DNA from: Dawidia soli
GTDB lineage: Bacteria; Bacteroidota; Bacteroidia; Cytophagales; Cyclobacteriaceae
Length of the DNA: 64,000 bases
Assembly (NCBI RefSeq): GCF_018598185.1
Contig: NZ_JAHESC010000011.1
Span: forward strand, 1 to 64,000
Reading direction: 5' to 3'
Part shown: piece after piece, positions 16,864-25,956 of the stretch
How positions within the stretch are numbered: position 1 is the first letter of the stretch
Layout of the letters: every line of letters begins with the position of its first letter
The notes under the pieces: generated by a model
Told to the model about the DNA's origin: nothing
Databases searched by the model: none
The model's input: the letters and a program-made list of their open reading frames with translations, nothing else
Made by a program: the position numbers and the translations under genes

Positions 16864-19464
16864 TTAAAGGTCCGAGCAATAGATCTTCTCATACGCATCC
16901 TGATCGTACACTTCCTTGCGGATGAGCTGCCCGTCGTGGCGATAGTATATAACAACGAACAACGAAGCCTCCTCCACATGTTTTTCCGTGAAGTACATGG
17001 GGATCTCCGCCGAGCCTACATTGACGATGTCGCTGTACGTAATGGGAATGATCGTGCCCCGCCGGCTGTGCAGCACTCCGTAGCGGTTATCCTGGCGAAT
17101 GATGGCGAGCTTTTCTGCGGGCGTATCGCGGATCAGCTCGTAGCCTTTGATATTGTCCAGCACGACCGCGTGCGTGGCGATGTTATACAACATCCAGTCG
17201 GATTCCTTTTTCACCAGCGCAACGGAGTCGTTCCAGGCTTTGATCTCGGTAAACCCGAACTCGCCGGGGGCATGGGTGTCGTTGTCCCACCCGGTAAAAC
17301 CATAGTGCCCGTCTTTAAAGGCCACAACAGCCTGGTCGTTATACGGCTGCAGATTCTTGGCGTAGAGCGGCTTGATCAGCTTCTTCCGCACGATGTCGAA
17401 CATGCCGAACTTCATGGCCCGCAGCAGCGACACCGTGCCGTTGCTGGCAGAGCCGATCGCATCGTATTCCACCGGCAGCACCGGCTTGCCGTCGTCCGTT
17501 ACCAGGCCCTTCTTCTCTTTCTTTGACACAATGAACAAGCCCTGCCCCGCATATTGAATGCGGTCGTACCCACCGCTGAACAGCTTACGGCCGTCGCGGC
17601 TATACACCGTGCGCACTTTATTATAGTCTACTGCCAGAAAAGCCGAAGAGTCCTGCCCGGGCACAAACTCGATGTGCGCCGTGCCGTCGAAAGGCAGCAC
17701 CGCGCCCGAGGTCATATGCGAAAAAAGGCTGTCGTTCTTTACGCCCACGGCAAAGGGCCCCGCCATAAAGAGCGAATCATAGGCGGCCACCGCTTCTGCC
17801 TGGCGTGCCGGCAGCAACAGGTACCACGTGTAGGCCGCCTTGGCCGCTACCCACGGTTCGTTCACCGCGAGGGAGTCGTAGGGATTTGCCGTCTGGTGCC
17901 GGGTGTCGTACAGGATCTGCCGGGTATCGTCGGTCGTGGCCAGGGCGCCAAAGAACGCCGGGGCCAACCGTTGCTGGCGCGGCGGCACCTGTATGTCGAG
18001 GTGCTGCCCCAGCACGCCTTCGTGCGAGCCCGCCCGGAACCAGATCAACCCGTTGGGCCAGGGCTTCACGTCGTTAAAGACATCGCGCAAACCGAGCGGT
18101 TGCTGGTCGGCAATGCACGCCACCTGGTCCACCGTGGTGAGCCAGTACTTGTCGTTCTTTTTTAAGATCACGACGTTGCCCGCGGCCTGCACATCGTCCC
18201 ACGAAGCGCCGAGCAGCAACCTGCCCGCCAGGGTGCGCACCGACCAGTGGTCGCCGGTGCGGATCGCCAGCAGGCGGCCGCTCAGCAGGCGGGCCTCTTG
18301 TATGCACGAGTCGAGTGGGACAAATCCGGTCTTGTGCACGACCCGGGTACACGCATCGCCCTGTACGAGCAAAAAACCGGCGCCGAGGTCGTCCACACCC
18401 GACACGGCTCCGCGATAGAGCATGACCCCGTTTCGAGCCATGATCCCTTCGGGCAGGATCAGGACGTCCTCATGTATGTTTCCGCACAGATATTCACTTT
18501 CCAGCTCTCCGATTGCAGCGTCCAGCACTTCTTTGCCGTCTTCGTCCATAAAACCGAAATATCCCTTGTGCAGGAAGGGCACGAGGTATCCGTGGTCGGC
18601 GCTCAGCACGCGCGCGAGCGAGTCGTGCTGCAATACACGGGGAAGTTGCTCTACAGCCAGGTCTTCGGGCAGCAGGTGGTATAGCAAATTGCGGGCGCCG
18701 GTGCGCTCGCGGCTGTGGGGGTATTTTTCGAGGAATGCGATAAAGGGCTCGACCGTGCCCGCCGCCGTGGCGATCTCAAAGATGTTGCGCTCGGCCTCGG
18801 CGCGGTAGGGCGACGCCGGGTGGTCGTGCACGAACTGCTCGTAGCTGCTCAGGTGCTGGTCGCGGGTCGAGGCTTCGTACAGCAGCTGCTCGTACCGGCT
18901 GCGGGCCTCGGGCGCCCGGCGGGCCTCGGGGTAACGGGCCAGGTATTGACCGAACGCCTGGTACGTATTGTGCGACACCGCCTGCTCAAAGGCCACCTCG
19001 TCGCGCAGGTCGCGAGCCTCCGCCTGCTGCCGGGCTGCCGGGAACGAAGCCAGAAAATCGACATAAGCCTTTTCTGTATGGAGCTTTTGTGCCCGGCCGA
19101 AAGCGGCACTGTCGATGCGCTCGCGCAGGCGCACCAGCACGAGGCTGTCGAGTGGAAAACGCTTCAGGCGGTCGCGCTGCCGCGGGGTTGTGAGCCGGTA
19201 GTCGGCCTGGGCCGCCAGGGTATACCGATAGGCCGAATCGATCTGGAAAGCAGGGTTTTCAGGAGTGAAGAAGTAGCTGGCCATCACATAGTTGGCCGTG
19301 GCGTTCACGCTGTCGCGGTGCAGGGCCTTGCGCCCTTGCTCGTAGGCACGCTCCCACTTCTGCCGCGACAGGTTGCTCCAGGCCGCACGTTCGGGCGCGA
19401 ACTGTGCCCAAAGGCACACCGGCGCCAGCAGGGTCAGGCATAGTATAGTCAGCTTGTTGATCAA
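16864..19464 (-). CDS. Secreted WG-repeat protein with N-terminal helical repeats
   Basis: 866 residues with a cleavable signal peptide (about 1-20, ending LWA-Q). Residues about 30-270 are helical, TPR-like, with repeated 'F..YL..YP.S..A..AR' units (FGQYLARYPEARRAPEAR, AFLEKYPHSRERTGAR). Residues about 290-860 are WG-type beta repeats, for example YLVPFLHKGYFGFMDEDGKE and LFIVSKKEKKGLVTDDGKP, ending IPITYSDIVNVG. WG proteins are common in Bacteroidota, and their function is mostly unknown; binding of a ligand or peptide in the periplasm is plausible. First gene of a tight minus-strand run leading to dctA, and divergent from the gene at 19603. Confidence 0.75.
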   Translation of the reverse strand: MINKLTILCLTLLAPVCLWAQFAPERAAWSNLSRQKWERAYEQGRKALHRDSVNATANYVMASYFFTPENPAFQIDSAYRYTLAAQADYRLTTPRQRDRLKRFPLDSLVLVRLRERIDSAAFGRAQKLHTEKAYVDFLASFPAARQQAEARDLRDEVAFEQAVSHNTYQAFGQYLARYPEARRAPEARSRYEQLLYEASTRDQHLSSYEQFVHDHPASPYRAEAERNIFEIATAAGTVEPFIAFLEKYPHSRERTGARNLLYHLLPEDLAVEQLPRVLQHDSLARVLSADHGYLVPFLHKGYFGFMDEDGKEVLDAAIGELESEYLCGNIHEDVLILPEGIMARNGVMLYRGAVSGVDDLGAGFLLVQGDACTRVVHKTGFVPLDSCIQEARLLSGRLLAIRTGDHWSVRTLAGRLLLGASWDDVQAAGNVVILKKNDKYWLTTVDQVACIADQQPLGLRDVFNDVKPWPNGLIWFRAGSHEGVLGQHLDIQVPPRQQRLAPAFFGALATTDDTRQILYDTRHQTANPYDSLAVNEPWVAAKAAYTWYLLLPARQAEAVAAYDSLFMAGPFAVGVKNDSLFSHMTSGAVLPFDGTAHIEFVPGQDSSAFLAVDYNKVRTVYSRDGRKLFSGGYDRIQYAGQGLFIVSKKEKKGLVTDDGKPVLPVEYDAIGSASNGTVSLLRAMKFGMFDIVRKKLIKPLYAKNLQPYNDQAVVAFKDGHYGFTGWDNDTHAPGEFGFTEIKAWNDSVALVKKESDWMLYNIATHAVVLDNIKGYELIRDTPAEKLAIIRQDNRYGVLHSRRGTIIPITYSDIVNVGSAEIPMYFTEKHVEEASLFVVIYYRHDGQLIRKEVYDQDAYEKIYCSDL

Positions 19465-19602
19465 GATCCGTACGCTTCCTCACACGTAAGAGGTCAAAAC
19501 TACAAAGTTCAGTGCAAAGCAAGAATTCTTCGTAACGCGATATGCGTATATTGCGGGATGTAATAAATTTTGTAAATTTTCAGGGAATGTTAACTGTCTT
19601 TC

Positions 19603-21048
19603 ATGGCGAAACTAAAGAATATCATTAAGCAACTTTCGGAAAAGGACTTCAAAGCAATCTACGATTCACTCATTGAAAGCAACGCCGAAAAGTCGGCATA
19701 CCTCCTCCGGTCTCTCCGGGAGCGGCAGCTTTCCGACAACAAAATTATGACAGAGCTGGATGTAAACGCCAACGCGTATTACACCCTCCGCTCACGCCTG
19801 AACCTGAAGATCGAAGAATACCTCATGGGCCAGCTGGAAAGCCCCCGTACCGATGTGCTGCGCAAAGTGGCCAACATCAACGAGGTCCTCTTCACGAAAA
19901 AGAAGGCCATTTCCGTTGCTACCCTCAAGAAGTTGGAAAAAGAGCTGTTGGACTACGACCTGGCCAACGAGCTGACCATCATCTACAAGTCGCTCAAGAA
20001 GCTCAACATCAACTCGCCCGACTACTTCCAGTACTCGCAGCTCTACAACCGCCACGTAGCGTATATGTTGGCCGTTGACAAGGCCGAGGACCTGCTGGCC
20101 GACTACTTCAAAAAGTACGGCGACTACATGCTCAACGGCGGCGAAGTAGAAAAGCTGGGCCTGGTGCTGCTCATGAAAGAGATGCAGAACGTCGCGAAAC
20201 TCTACGAGTCGCACCGTCTGTATGTGTACCAGAGCTGCATGTACATCTTCCACCGCCTGTTCGTAGAGGTGGACGACAATATGCACCAGGAAGGCGAGTC
20301 CATCGAAGACATCTTCGACAAAGTGCAGCGCATCTTCGAAAGCTACCACCTCGACTCGATCTACTACCACATCAACCTGGTGTTCGAGTTCCTGAAGCTG
20401 GAGTACTACAACCACTACAAGGTATACCGCCAGGCCGAGAAGTACTACGAAGAAGTGAACGACGCCTGTGCCAACCTCATGGTGAACTACGCCACCTTCA
20501 CCTTCCCCGCGCAGTTCCTCCTCTCCAAGCTGGAGCGCCACCTGCGCACCGGCACCGAAGCCGAGCTGTATGCCGAGAACGAAAGCATCTTCCTCGACTA
20601 CGAAGTAGACACGATGGACGTGCCGAAGCATATCGTATACGTGGTATACCGCGCGCTGTCGTCGTACTATGTGGGCAAGTTCGAAGAAGCCGCCAAGCTC
20701 ATCAACGGCCTGCTCAACGACGTGAGCCTGAAAAAATATCCGTACGCACAGCTCGAGATCAAGTCGCTGCTCGCCCTGCAATACACCCTCATGCACGACG
20801 TAGAGCTCTTCAACCAGCTCTCCAACAGCATCCAGCGCCAGATCCGCCTGTTCGGCAAAGACAGCTGCGAAAACATTCAGCTTTTCCTGAAGATCCTCAA
20901 GATCACCACCAGCGAAGCCAAAAAAGAAAAAGCCAAAAAGATCAACGCGGTCATCCCGCGCCTCAGCGCTATCAACGTAGGCTACTTCGCCCCCACCAAG
21001 CTGATCAAGCTCGACGAACGCTTCGTCAACCTGCTGACGGAGTTCTAG
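19603..21048 (+). CDS. Conserved all-helical hypothetical protein
   Basis: 481 residues, soluble, almost entirely alpha-helical, with no signal peptide or membrane segment. The N-terminus (IIKQLSEKDFKAIYDSLI, SAYLLRSLRERQLSD) resembles a small helical adaptor region. The rest is a long series of helix pairs rich in Tyr and Leu (YFQYSQLYNRHVAYML, YLEYYN-like EYYNHYKVYRQAEKYYEEV), suggesting a TPR-like solenoid. It looks like the Bacteroidota hypothetical proteins of about 480-500 residues that have no assigned function. The gene is strongly biased toward C/G third positions, suggesting good expression, and is followed by a clear terminator. Confidence 0.75.
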   Translation: MAKLKNIIKQLSEKDFKAIYDSLIESNAEKSAYLLRSLRERQLSDNKIMTELDVNANAYYTLRSRLNLKIEEYLMGQLESPRTDVLRKVANINEVLFTKKKAISVATLKKLEKELLDYDLANELTIIYKSLKKLNINSPDYFQYSQLYNRHVAYMLAVDKAEDLLADYFKKYGDYMLNGGEVEKLGLVLLMKEMQNVAKLYESHRLYVYQSCMYIFHRLFVEVDDNMHQEGESIEDIFDKVQRIFESYHLDSIYYHINLVFEFLKLEYYNHYKVYRQAEKYYEEVNDACANLMVNYATFTFPAQFLLSKLERHLRTGTEAELYAENESIFLDYEVDTMDVPKHIVYVVYRALSSYYVGKFEEAAKLINGLLNDVSLKKYPYAQLEIKSLLALQYTLMHDVELFNQLSNSIQRQIRLFGKDSCENIQLFLKILKITTSEAKKEKAKKINAVIPRLSAINVGYFAPTKLIKLDERFVNLLTEF

Positions 21049-21088
21049 TCACACACAGCGAAGTCAACCAACCCGATAATATAAAGAG

Positions 21089-21117
21089 CGGATGCCCCCA
21101 AAGGCATCCGTTCTTTT
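21089..21117 (+). terminator. Intrinsic terminator after the helical hypothetical protein
   Basis: Perfect 8-bp stem CGGATGCC / GGCATCCG (21089-21096 with 21103-21110), a 6-base loop, then TTCTTTT. It ends transcription 40 bases after the stop codon at 21048. Confidence 0.85.
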
Positions 21118-21179
21118 GTCTAAGGCATTGCGCCAGCAAAAAGCTAAAGGGGGGTAGGGGCGTAGCCCTACATACATCA

Positions 21180-21350
21180 GCGCCTGGCGCAAGTCTTAGC
21201 GCGCAGCGCGGGACTTGTGCCTGCTACTGTTGCCAGTCTGGACTGGCGGGCAGAAAGCTGACGGCAGTTGCAAACTGCCGACAGTTCCAGGCACAAGTTA
21301 CGCACCTCCTCCGCCAGCTGACGGATCGGTGCTAAACTTGCGCCAGGTGC
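21180..21350. repeat. Multibranched inverted-repeat element
   Basis: 171 bases with nested pairing. The outer arms 21180-21194 and 21336-21350 match over 15 bases with one mismatch. The inner arms 21213-21223 and 21288-21298 match perfectly over 11 bases and enclose two perfect 7-bp hairpins at 21232-21247 and 21263-21279. An alternative pairing joins 21186-21195 with 21212-21221. No gene is visible. It fits a non-autonomous mobile element or a structured RNA; there is no promoter box or T run at its ends to prove transcription. Confidence 0.55.
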
Positions 21351-21353
21351 ATG

Positions 21354-21389
21354 TAAAAAAACAAGGCCGTCTCGGTTGGGAGACAGCCT
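21354..21389 (-). terminator. Intrinsic terminator of the receiver gene
   Basis: Read on the minus strand: AGGCTGTCTC, a 6-base loop, GAGACGGCCT (one mismatch), then TGTTTTTTT. It lies 30 bases after the stop codon of the receiver gene at 21420. Confidence 0.75.
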
Positions 21390-21419
21390 CGATCGGGGTT
21401 ACCGTGATTGGTTACGGTA

Positions 21420-21827
21420 TTATATTTCCAGCTTCACAATGCTCTCGTGCGAGAGCGGCTTGTTGAGATACAGCTTTACGTTCTCATATTTCTTCGACCG
21501 GTTAAAATCCTGCGGGTTGATCGACGAGGTCAGCATCACGATCTTGCATTTTTTCTTGGCGGTGTTGGACAGCTTCTCGAACTCATCGAGGAACTGGAAA
21601 CCGTCCATCAACGGCATATCGATATCCAGGAAGATCACATCGGGCAATACCTGGTCGGCAACGTCCAGCTTTTCCATATTCTTCAAAAACTCGATCGCGC
21701 TCTTTGCACCCGTATGGGTATAGATATTTTCCGTCACTGCGGCCGCCTCGATCATTTTCTGATTAATAAGATTATCGATCTCATTATCGTCGATGAGCAT
21801 GACGGTACGATATTTCTTTCCTGCCAT
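21420..21827 (-). CDS. Single-domain response regulator (CheY-like receiver)
   Basis: 135 residues, receiver domain only, no output domain. The acidic pair is in VMLIDDNEID (residues 9-18), the phospho-acceptor Asp in VIFLDIDMPLMDG (about residue 68), the conserved Thr/Ser in VMLTSS, and the conserved Lys in LYLNKPLS. This is the typical form in Bacteroidota, where stand-alone receivers shuttle phosphate or bind a partner. No histidine kinase is adjacent, so its partner is elsewhere, possibly the orphan kinase at 40154. It has its own terminator downstream. The gene upstream (ALDH) ends 54 bases before its start on the same strand. Confidence 0.9.
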   Translation of the reverse strand: MAGKKYRTVMLIDDNEIDNLINQKMIEAAAVTENIYTHTGAKSAIEFLKNMEKLDVADQVLPDVIFLDIDMPLMDGFQFLDEFEKLSNTAKKKCKIVMLTSSINPQDFNRSKKYENVKLYLNKPLSHESIVKLEI

Positions 21828-21881
21828 AGTATTTAATGCTTTATAAAAATAATGTATTGATGCTGATTTGCAAACAAAAGT

Positions 21882-23426
21882 CTAAATATCAAATTTGATT
21901 CCTTGCGCGAGCGGCAGCGTGCTTCCAAAATTAATGGTGTTCGTCTGGCGGCGCATGTACACACGCCACGCATCCGAACCCGACTCGCGTCCGCCACCCG
22001 TTTCCTTCTCGCCGCCAAAAGCGCCGCCGATTTCCGCGCCCGACGTGCCGATGTTGACGTTGGCAATGCCGCAGTCCGAGCCCTCGTGCGACAGGAACCG
22101 CTCCATATCGTGCAGGTTGGTCGTCATGATGGCCGACGACAATCCTTGCTTGACACCGTTCTGAATATCGATCGCTTCCTCCAGCGTGGTATACCGTATC
22201 AGGTACAGGATCGGCGCAAAGGTCTCCTGCTGCACGATCTCGAACGACGGATCCACTTCGGCGATCGCCGGCTTTACGTAGCAGCCCGACTCGTCGTACG
22301 CGGCACCTTTCAGCACACCGCCCGGCACCACGAACGTACCGCCTTCACCCTTGATCTTTTTCAACGCGTCGCTATACGACTTCACCGCTTGTTTGTCGAT
22401 GAGCGGCCCCACGTGGTACGCCGGATCCAACGGGTTGCCAATGCTCAATTGCGCATAGGCCTTTACCAGCCGTTCCTTTACTTGCTCGTATACACTATCC
22501 TGGATGATCAGGCGGCGCGTGGTCGTGCACCGCTGACCGGCCGTACCCACAGCACCAAAGAGCGCACCGCGGATGGCCAGGTCGAGGTTGGCATTCTCGG
22601 TAACGATGATGGCGTTGTTGCCGCCCAGCTCGAGCAACGCCCGGCCAAAGCGCTCGCTTACCGTGCGGGCTACTGCGCGGCCCATACGGGTAGAACCCGT
22701 GGCCGACACCAGCGGCACGCGCTCGTCCTTCGCCAGTTGCTGACCGACGTTATAGTTACCGTTGACGAGCACCGACACACCCTCGGGCACACCGTTCTTT
22801 TCAAATACTTCCGCTACGATCTGCTGACACGCTACGCCGCACAACGGCGTTTTCTCCGAAGGCTTCCATACACACACGTCGCCGCACACCCACGCCAGCA
22901 TGCTGTTCCACGACCATACCGCCACCGGGAAGTTAAAGGCCGAAATGATGCCCACGATACCGATCGGGTGCCACTGTTCATACATGCGGTGGTTGGGGCG
23001 CTCCGAGTGCATCGTCAGGCCGTGCAGCTGTCGCGACAGGCCCACGGCAAAGTCGCAGATGTCGATCATCTCCTGTACTTCGCCCAGGCCCTCTTGCAGG
23101 GACTTGCCCATCTCGTACGACACGAGCTTGCCCAAAGGTTCTTTGTATTGGCGCAGGGCCTCGCCGATCTGGCGGACCACCTCACCCCGCTTCGGGGCCG
23201 GCCATGTGCGCCAGGCCTTAAAAGCCTCGTGCGCGGTGGATAATGCTTGTTCGTAGGCCCGCTCGTCCGTGGACGCGACCGTGCCGATAAGTTTGCCGTC
23301 TACCGGCGAAAAGGATTCTATCGCCGCACCCGTGCTGCGAAGCCACCGGGTACCTGTGGAGGTACCGGCGTTAGACTTCTTCAGACCAAGGGACGCGAGC
23401 GAGTCTTTAATACCAAAATTCTTCAT
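21882..23426 (-). CDS. amaB: ALDH7-type aldehyde dehydrogenase (piperidine-6-carboxylate / aminoadipate semialdehyde)
   Basis: 514 residues from the Met at 23426 (MKNFGIKDSLASLGL); nine further upstream codons are probably not translated. NAD(P)-dependent aldehyde dehydrogenase of the antiquitin (ALDH7) group, which oxidises alpha-aminoadipate semialdehyde in lysine breakdown. The catalytic Glu is in LLELGGNNAII (about 266) and the catalytic Cys in GTAGQRCTTTRR (about 300). The N-terminal GLKKSNAGTSTGTRW and the C-terminal IGGAFGGEKETGGGRESGSD are typical of this group. The length is normal. No other lysine genes are adjacent, so the symbol is assigned by family only. Confidence 0.8.
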   Translation of the reverse strand: MKNFGIKDSLASLGLKKSNAGTSTGTRWLRSTGAAIESFSPVDGKLIGTVASTDERAYEQALSTAHEAFKAWRTWPAPKRGEVVRQIGEALRQYKEPLGKLVSYEMGKSLQEGLGEVQEMIDICDFAVGLSRQLHGLTMHSERPNHRMYEQWHPIGIVGIISAFNFPVAVWSWNSMLAWVCGDVCVWKPSEKTPLCGVACQQIVAEVFEKNGVPEGVSVLVNGNYNVGQQLAKDERVPLVSATGSTRMGRAVARTVSERFGRALLELGGNNAIIVTENANLDLAIRGALFGAVGTAGQRCTTTRRLIIQDSVYEQVKERLVKAYAQLSIGNPLDPAYHVGPLIDKQAVKSYSDALKKIKGEGGTFVVPGGVLKGAAYDESGCYVKPAIAEVDPSFEIVQQETFAPILYLIRYTTLEEAIDIQNGVKQGLSSAIMTTNLHDMERFLSHEGSDCGIANVNIGTSGAEIGGAFGGEKETGGGRESGSDAWRVYMRRQTNTINFGSTLPLAQGIKFDI

Positions 23427-23546
23427 GCGGGGTCGTTTTGATGAGCCGCACAAAGCTAAACGATTTCTGTCATTTACGCGGCGCCGCCATCTTTCCCCGG
23501 TGGGGGAAAAATCCTATCAGCATAACGAAAAAGCAGGGTAGATTTT

Positions 23547-24980
23547 CTACCAGTCGACACCGTAAACACCCTCTTCACCGCCCGGATAGATGCCTTCGAT
23601 GAGGATGCCGCCTTTTTTGAAGTCCAGGATGCGGTTAAGATCTTTGACATCGTCAACCGGTATTTTGTCAATATAGGTAATGATAAACCCGGTACGAAGA
23701 CCGGCCTCCTTCCACTTACCCGTTGTATTGGCCACGCGCGCGCCGCCTTCCAGGTGCAGCCCGGCCAGCTCTTTATAGGGCACGTCCTCTACGGTCATGC
23801 CGCCCAGATCATAGTTAATGGTCTTCCTTTCCACGGCCTCGGTGCCCTGATTATTGGTCAGGCGTACCTTTACCTGCTGGTGCTCGCCGTCGCGCAGATA
23901 CTCCACCTGGATGGTCTTTCCCGGACGATTGCGGGCCACCCATTCCTGCAGTTCCGACACGGCATGAATGCCATGACCATCGATACCGATGATCACATCG
24001 CCCTGCTCGATCCCCGCCGTCTGCGCCGCGCTGCCATCGTTCACGCGGTTCACCAACACACCCTGGTTCACCGCCAGGCCCAGCTCTTCGGCAATCGTCG
24101 CATTGACATCCGTGATCTGGATCCCCAGCAGCCCGCGCTGCACCTGCCCGAACTCCAACAGGTCGTCCACTACCTTGCGCACCAGGCTTACCGGAATCGC
24201 AAACGAGTAGCCCTGGTAGCTGCCCGACGACGTGGCAATGGCGGTATTGACACCGATCAGCTCGCCGCGCAGGTTTACCAGCGCACCGCCGCTGTTGCCG
24301 GGGTTAACCGCCGCGTCAGTCTGTATAAACGATTCCACCTGCAGATTACTGCGGTCGCGCAGAATGCCGATGTTGCGCGCCTTGGCGCTGACAATACCGG
24401 CCGTCACCGTCGAGTTGAGGTCAAACGGGTTGCCCACCGCCAGCACCCACTCGCCCGGCACGATGCGGTCGGAGTCGCCGTATTTAATAAAGGGTAGGTT
24501 GCGGCTGCGGATCTTGAGCAACGCCAGGTCCGTCGTAGGATCGGTACCGATCAGCTTGGCATAGAACCGCTGGTTGTTATTCATCACGATCTCGATGCTG
24601 CTGGCATCTTCGATCACGTGGAAATTGGTAACAATATAACCGTCGTCGGAAATGACGACGCCCGAACCCGACGACCGTGCCGGCGCATCAAAGTAATGCT
24701 GCAGCGGATTGACACTAAATTCGCCGGGACCATAGGAAGTCTGAATATGCACCACCCCCGAAGTGACCTTCCTGGCCGTCGCCAGAAAGTTGAGGCTGGC
24801 AGGCACACGATAGGCCGTGTCGGCAGCGGGGTTGTTGGCCAGTACAAGTTGCTGGTGCTCGTCGATGGACTGATAGGGCTCCACACCAAAATTCAACAAG
24901 CGGATCGTCAGGATCGACCCGAGCATGCCGCCCACACAGGCGGCTAGAATCACTACCAGGATAAAAATAGATCGCTTCAT
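23547..24980 (-). CDS. HtrA/Deg-family periplasmic serine protease with PDZ domains
   Basis: 477 residues. An N-terminal hydrophobic segment (about 4-28) anchors or exports the protein. The trypsin-like protease domain covers about 65-265, with the catalytic triad His121 (VTNFHVIED), Asp151 (TDLALLKI) and Ser230 (NPGNSGGALVN). A first PDZ domain lies at about 270-365 (GLLGIQITDVNA, GIEQGDVIIGIDG) and a second, more divergent one at about 390-460 (GLRTGFIITYIDKIPV). The family degrades misfolded envelope proteins and can act in stress signalling. It stands alone, and the ALDH gene downstream is 120 bases away. Confidence 0.92.
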   Translation of the reverse strand: MKRSIFILVVILAACVGGMLGSILTIRLLNFGVEPYQSIDEHQQLVLANNPAADTAYRVPASLNFLATARKVTSGVVHIQTSYGPGEFSVNPLQHYFDAPARSSGSGVVISDDGYIVTNFHVIEDASSIEIVMNNNQRFYAKLIGTDPTTDLALLKIRSRNLPFIKYGDSDRIVPGEWVLAVGNPFDLNSTVTAGIVSAKARNIGILRDRSNLQVESFIQTDAAVNPGNSGGALVNLRGELIGVNTAIATSSGSYQGYSFAIPVSLVRKVVDDLLEFGQVQRGLLGIQITDVNATIAEELGLAVNQGVLVNRVNDGSAAQTAGIEQGDVIIGIDGHGIHAVSELQEWVARNRPGKTIQVEYLRDGEHQQVKVRLTNNQGTEAVERKTINYDLGGMTVEDVPYKELAGLHLEGGARVANTTGKWKEAGLRTGFIITYIDKIPVDDVKDLNRILDFKKGGILIEGIYPGGEEGVYGVDW

Positions 24981-25107
24981 AACCGCCCGTTTTAGTCTGC
25001 TACTTCCGGAAAAAAATGCTGTACAGAAAGATACGGCTTCTTTTCCGGATTCCGCCGACAGCAGGCAGGGCGGTGCCGGTATTTTCGACGTACGACAAGC
25101 GGGGACA

Positions 25108-25137
25108 TAAAAAAAGGCCCTCCCTTACGGGAAGACC
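25108..25137 (-). terminator. Intrinsic terminator of the Hsp20 gene
   Basis: On the minus strand GGTCTTCCC-GTAA-GGGAGGGCC folds into a 9-bp stem with two G-T pairs and is followed by eight T residues. It lies 26 bases after the stop codon at 25163. Confidence 0.8.
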
Positions 25138-25162
25138 TTCCACCTTCTAACCTCAACTTCGC

Positions 25163-25606
25163 TTAGTTAACCTTGATAGTAGCTTTAAGGGCTTTCTTCT
25201 CATCCTTCGGCAGGGTGATTTCAAGGATGCCGTTCTCATACTTCGCGCTGATATTTGCCGAGTTGACATTTTCAGGCAATGTGAACGAGCGGCCGAATGT
25301 ACCGTACTGCGTTTCGATGGAATGGAAGTTATTTTCCTTCTTCTCTTTGGTGAATTTGCGCTCACCGCTGATGGTCAGGAATTTGTCGTTCACGTCCAGT
25401 TTAAAGTCCTCTTTGTTCATACCGGGCGCAGCCACGCTGATCTCGAAAGCCTTCTCGTTCTCAACGATGTCTACTTTCGGTACAAAAGAGTAAGCGGAAC
25501 CACCGGCACGGCCAACAGACTCGTTAAAAAACCGGTCGATCAAATGGCTGAATGTAACAGGTGTAAAGTCATTCAGCAGCGAGGAGTTATAACGAACGAT
25601 GCTCAT
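25163..25606 (-). CDS. Small heat-shock protein, Hsp20/alpha-crystallin family
   Basis: 147 residues from the Met at 25606 (MSIVRYNSSLLNDFTP); an earlier in-frame Met adds nine unlikely residues. ATP-independent holdase chaperone that binds unfolding proteins and forms oligomers. The alpha-crystallin domain starts near residue 40 (FVPKVDIVENEKAFEISVAA) and shows PGMNKEDFKLDV, the GERKF loop, the RSFTLPENVN strand and the closing ENGILEITLPK motif. It ends with a basic tail (KKALKATIKVN). The length is typical. No CIRCE-type repeat is visible upstream. Confidence 0.92.
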   Translation of the reverse strand: MSIVRYNSSLLNDFTPVTFSHLIDRFFNESVGRAGGSAYSFVPKVDIVENEKAFEISVAAPGMNKEDFKLDVNDKFLTISGERKFTKEKKENNFHSIETQYGTFGRSFTLPENVNSANISAKYENGILEITLPKDEKKALKATIKVN

Positions 25607-25956
25607 AGTGTTGTTTAATTTATTGGTTGTCAATTTTTTTAGTTGCTTTTGACAAGCTTATTAGGGAAAAGCGTACCAACACAAAAAAGCTCGTATTTTA
25701 ATGACACAATGGCATTTTTGAATGATTTTAGACGCAAAATCAAGACATAATGTCTTATTTAACTGAAATTCTTACAGGATGTAATAGTGAAGGATATGTC
25801 AGGGATAGCTCAAGTATAGCGATGGTATAGCTTTGATACGGGTGATCCATAGCCTTGGGATAAGCCTGACCCGGTCAATAAATGAGATAGAGATAGGTAT
25901 ACAAACAAAAGCAGGGCCCCCGACAATGCCGAAAGCCCTGCGTGAATGATGTTTTT
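25607..25956. other. Intergenic region between Hsp20 and SGNH hydrolase genes
   Basis: About 350 bases, more AT-rich than the flanking genes on the Hsp20 side, where the Hsp20 promoter must lie. The other end holds the terminator at 25903-25941. A short reiteration of TATAGC occurs at about 25815-25832. No gene was found. Confidence 0.5.
25903..25941 (-). terminator. Intrinsic terminator of the SGNH hydrolase gene
   Basis: GCAGGGC (25911-25917) pairs with GCCCTGC (25935-25941). On the minus strand it is followed by a T-rich stretch. It lies 16 bases after the stop codon at 25957. Confidence 0.65.

Noticed and set aside
19792-20796. 334-codon minus-strand frame
   Set aside because: Lies wholly inside the opposite-strand helical hypothetical gene; rich in Val, Glu and His repeats (mirror of the Tyr/Asn/Asp-rich sense protein).
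21180-21350. tRNA or known riboswitch
   Set aside because: The branching superficially recalls a cloverleaf, but there is no T-loop consensus, no CCA end and no match to a riboswitch core that I know.
21903-23243. 446-codon plus-strand frame
   Set aside because: Antisense to the ALDH7 gene, which has all catalytic motifs; the frame is Arg/His-rich and matches nothing.
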